A stretch of 14,617 nt of DNA from Bordetella parapertussis (GTDB lineage Bacteria; Pseudomonadota; Gammaproteobacteria; Burkholderiales; Burkholderiaceae_B), in the NCBI GenBank assembly GCA_943331855.1, contig CALQNE010000058.1:1-14617 (forward strand), written 5' to 3'. The notes beneath the pieces were generated by a model. It had not been told where the DNA came from and ran no database searches. It saw only the letters and a list, made by a program, of their open reading frames with translations. Both the position numbers and the translations under genes were made by a program. Positions 13,668 through 14,617 of this stretch are shown piece by piece. Positions within the stretch are counted from its first letter, which is position 1. Each line of letters starts with the position of its first letter.

Positions 13668-14617
13668 ATGTCCCGCTTACCTCTAATTCGCTTGGCCGCC
13701 GCCTTGGCCTGTGTTGGTTTGACCAGCTTGGCTCAGGCCCAAACCAAATGGGATTTGCCCTCAGCGTATGCCCCCGGTAACTTCCATACCGAAAACCTCG
13801 AATATTTTGCAAAGCAAGTCGATTCTGCAACTGCAGGCAAACTAAAGATTGTGGTTCACGCCAACGCCTCGTTGTTCAAGGCGCCAGAGATCAAGCGTGC
13901 TGTGCAGGGTGGTCAGGCACAATTGGGCGAGATTCTCTTGGTCAATTACGAAAACGAAAATCCACTCTTTGGCATGGATGGTCTGCCATCGCTTGTGGGT
14001 AGCTATGCCGACGCTGCAAAGCTCGAGGCAGTGCAGCGTCCGGCCATCGATAAGTACCTTGAAGGGCAGGGCATGAAGATCTTGTACACAGTGCCTTGGC
14101 AGCCTCAAGGCATTTATACCAAGAAGCCCATCAATGCAGTCGCTGAGATGAAAGGTCTGAAATGGCGCTCCTATTCGCCCATCACGGCTCGTCTTGCTGA
14201 GATGATGAACATGGTGCCAGTCACAATCCAGGCTGCCGAGCTCAGTCAGGCACTTGCCACTGGCGTGGTTGAAAGTTATCTGTCCTCAAGCGCCACGGGC
14301 GTTGATACTAAGACCTACGAGAGCATGAAGTATTTTTATGAAATGCAGGCTTGGATTCCGAAAAATGCTGTCATTGTTAGCTTGAAAGCCTTCAACGCGT
14401 TAGACAAAGCTACGCAAGAGGCCGTCACGAAAGTAGCTGCAGAGGCGCAGGCACGTGGCTGGAAAATCAGCGAAGAAAAAGAAGCGGTGTTGAAGAAGGT
14501 CTTGGCTGATAACGGTATGACTGTGACACCACCCTCTGCTGGGTTCTTGTCGGAGTTCAACAAGATCGGCGCAACGATGGCAGCTGACTGGGAAAAGAAA
14601 GCTGGCGCTCAAGGCAC
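13668..14617 (+). CDS. dctP: TRAP transporter periplasmic substrate-binding protein, DctP family (3' partial)
   Basis: The frame is open from ATG 13668 to the window end, 316 codons with no stop, so the last few residues are missing; family members are usually about 320-340 residues. A textbook AGGAGA Shine-Dalgarno lies 6 nt before the ATG. The first 24 residues (MSRLPLIRLAAALACVGLTS then LAQA) form a signal peptide, with cleavage predicted after AQA. The mature protein has the DctP family layout, including VAEMKGLKWRSYSP (157-170) with R167, the conserved arginine that binds the ligand carboxylate, followed by IQAAELSQALATGVVESYLSS. It captures an organic acid in the periplasm for a DctQ/DctM membrane pair, presumably encoded just beyond the window. 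The ligand is unknown. It is divergent from the MBL hydrolase gene. Confidence 0.92.
   Translation, partial: MSRLPLIRLAAALACVGLTSLAQAQTKWDLPSAYAPGNFHTENLEYFAKQVDSATAGKLKIVVHANASLFKAPEIKRAVQGGQAQLGEILLVNYENENPLFGMDGLPSLVGSYADAAKLEAVQRPAIDKYLEGQGMKILYTVPWQPQGIYTKKPINAVAEMKGLKWRSYSPITARLAEMMNMVPVTIQAAELSQALATGVVESYLSSSATGVDTKTYESMKYFYEMQAWIPKNAVIVSLKAFNALDKATQEAVTKVAAEAQARGWKISEEKEAVLKKVLADNGMTVTPPSAGFLSEFNKIGATMAADWEKKAGAQG

Noticed and set aside
13842..14108. Minus-strand frame inside the TRAP binding-protein gene
   Set aside because: The plus-strand frame encodes a signal peptide and DctP motifs through this whole stretch, so the minus frame is a shadow.

Overview
The window looks like a stretch of betaproteobacterial chromosome, probably Burkholderiales and possibly Alcaligenaceae-like. 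That is inferred from the moderate G+C, the CaiB/enoyl-CoA hydratase/acyl-CoA dehydrogenase/MmgE-PrpD neighbourhood, the TRAP solute-binding protein and the overall gene styles; no rRNA or other decisive marker is present. Nearly all genes lie on the minus strand. Only the two edge genes, both cut by the window ends, lie on the plus strand. I see no mobile elements, tRNAs, rRNAs or CRISPR arrays.

Layout. (1) Positions 2-874 (+): 3' part of a 3-hydroxyisobutyrate dehydrogenase-family oxidoreductase. (2) 912-1676 (-): a 2-oxoglutarate/Fe(II) dioxygenase of the amino-acid-hydroxylase type (PF10014-like). (3) 1749-6338 (-): a compact light-responsive DNA-repair operon. In transcription order it holds a classical-fold photolyase/cryptochrome, a 56-residue DUF2256 zinc-ribbon protein, a CRY-DASH-type cryptochrome and an Fe-S bacterial cryptochrome/photolyase (PhrB/CryB-like). 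The four genes are joined by 1-, 4- and 16-nt overlaps. (4) 6406-11023 (-): a CoA-linked acid catabolism cluster of CaiB/BaiF CoA-transferase, enoyl-CoA hydratase, acyl-CoA dehydrogenase and MmgE/PrpD protein. (5) 11186-12630 (-): a manganese-homeostasis unit, with a yybP-ykoY Mn2+ riboswitch, a TerC-family exporter and a small uncharacterised protein, followed by a terminator. (6) 12792-13529 (-): a metallo-beta-lactamase-fold hydrolase, divergent from (7) 13668 to the end (+): a TRAP-type periplasmic binding protein. Their shared control region contains a perfect 6-bp-arm inverted repeat over the hydrolase start and a candidate promoter of the TRAP gene.

How the genes fit together. The three photolyase/cryptochrome paralogues belong to three different subfamilies. 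Being translationally coupled to each other and to DUF2256, they are likely made together as a UV-lesion and blue-light toolkit. The CoA cluster has the logic of activating a carboxylic acid by CoA transfer, desaturating it and hydrating it; the substrate cannot be read from sequence. The TRAP binding protein and the MBL hydrolase could supply or process organic acids, but that link is inference. The Mn riboswitch should raise TerC when Mn2+ is high, making the small downstream gene a candidate partner in Mn handling.
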